Shown one piece after another: positions 5,222-5,273 of a stretch of 5,273 nt of DNA (position 1 is its first letter; each line of letters starts with the position of its first letter). This stretch comes from DAMCAP01 sp964370205 (lineage in GTDB: Bacteria > Bacillota > Clostridia > Oscillospirales > Ruminococcaceae). The translations under genes were made by a program, and so were the position numbers. The stretch is from contig CAYJIK010000109.1 in NCBI GenBank assembly GCA_964370205.1, positions 1 through 5,273 of the forward strand, read 5' to 3'. The notes under the pieces were generated by a model that saw only the letters and a list, made by a program, of their open reading frames with translations, searched no databases and was not told where the DNA came from.

Positions 5222-5250
5222 TTGACAAAGAAGCGAGCACGTGATAATAT
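5222..5250 (+). promoter_or_regulatory. Strong sigma-A-type promoter reading off the right edge
   Basis: A perfect TTGACA (5222-5227) is followed after 17 bases by TAATAT (5245-5250), preceded by TG one base upstream, an extended -10. Initiation would be near 5257. No coding start lies within the remaining bases, so the product is outside the window. The strength and upstream A-tracts resemble promoters of stable RNA operons (rRNA or tRNA); this is inference. Confidence 0.75.
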
Positions 5251-5259
5251 AGCAAAGTC

Positions 5260-5271
5260 GCCTCGAGAGGC
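5260..5271 (+). other. Short hairpin at the start of the last transcript
   Basis: GCCTC (5260-5264) and GAGGC (5267-5271) are complementary, best folded as a 4-bp stem with a CGAG loop. It begins within a few bases of the predicted transcription start and may protect the 5' end or belong to a leader. The window ends two bases later. Confidence 0.35.
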
Positions 5272-5273
5272 AA

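Overview
The window looks like a scaffolded contig from an uncultured Clostridia-type Firmicute, probably near Oscillospiraceae/Ruminococcaceae. The reasons are strong AGGAGG ribosome binding sites, a prmA-rsmE pair, a small YlcI/YnfO-like ribbon-helix-helix gene of a kind I associate with Clostridia, and TTGTAGGG-type intergenic repeats. The family-level placement is inference. A run of 100 N (2131-2230) marks an assembly gap, so the order across it is less certain than elsewhere.

Left part (1-2130), minus strand: a two-gene translation-apparatus operon, prmA (L11 methyltransferase, 904-1815) followed by rsmE (16S rRNA U1498 methyltransferase, 192-911), overlapping by 8 nt. Downstream of rsmE lie a perfect 8-bp hairpin and four degenerate heptamers. 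Upstream of prmA is a repeat-like segment with two TTGTAGGG-led hairpin units, then a GC-rich orphan stretch that runs into the gap.

Middle (2231-3292), minus strand: a GapA-type glyceraldehyde-3-phosphate dehydrogenase whose last 20 or so codons fall in the gap. Its promoter, a 5'-leader dyad and its ribosome binding site are visible. Two cofactor-selectivity positions are not the NAD-type residues, which suggests relaxed or NADP-directed specificity. From 3293 to 3527 there is no convincing gene, but there is a perfect 16-bp palindrome.

Right part (3528-5273): a 64-residue ribbon-helix-helix protein (minus) and a PAS-HATPase protein (plus) are transcribed divergently. The control region of the small gene carries a perfect 12-bp inverted repeat touching the ribosome binding site and a second dyad over the predicted -35, as expected for autorepression. 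The PAS-HATPase protein resembles a soluble histidine kinase, but arginine occupies the phospho-acceptor histidine position. The window ends in a strong promoter (TTGACA, 17 bp, TGATAATAT) preceded by A-tracts spaced about one helical turn apart; it drives something beyond the right edge, possibly a stable RNA.

The genes do not form one obvious pathway. The left and middle genes are housekeeping. The most unusual parts are the divergent regulator/degenerate-kinase region and the regulatory DNA. I do not see a clear new multi-gene system.
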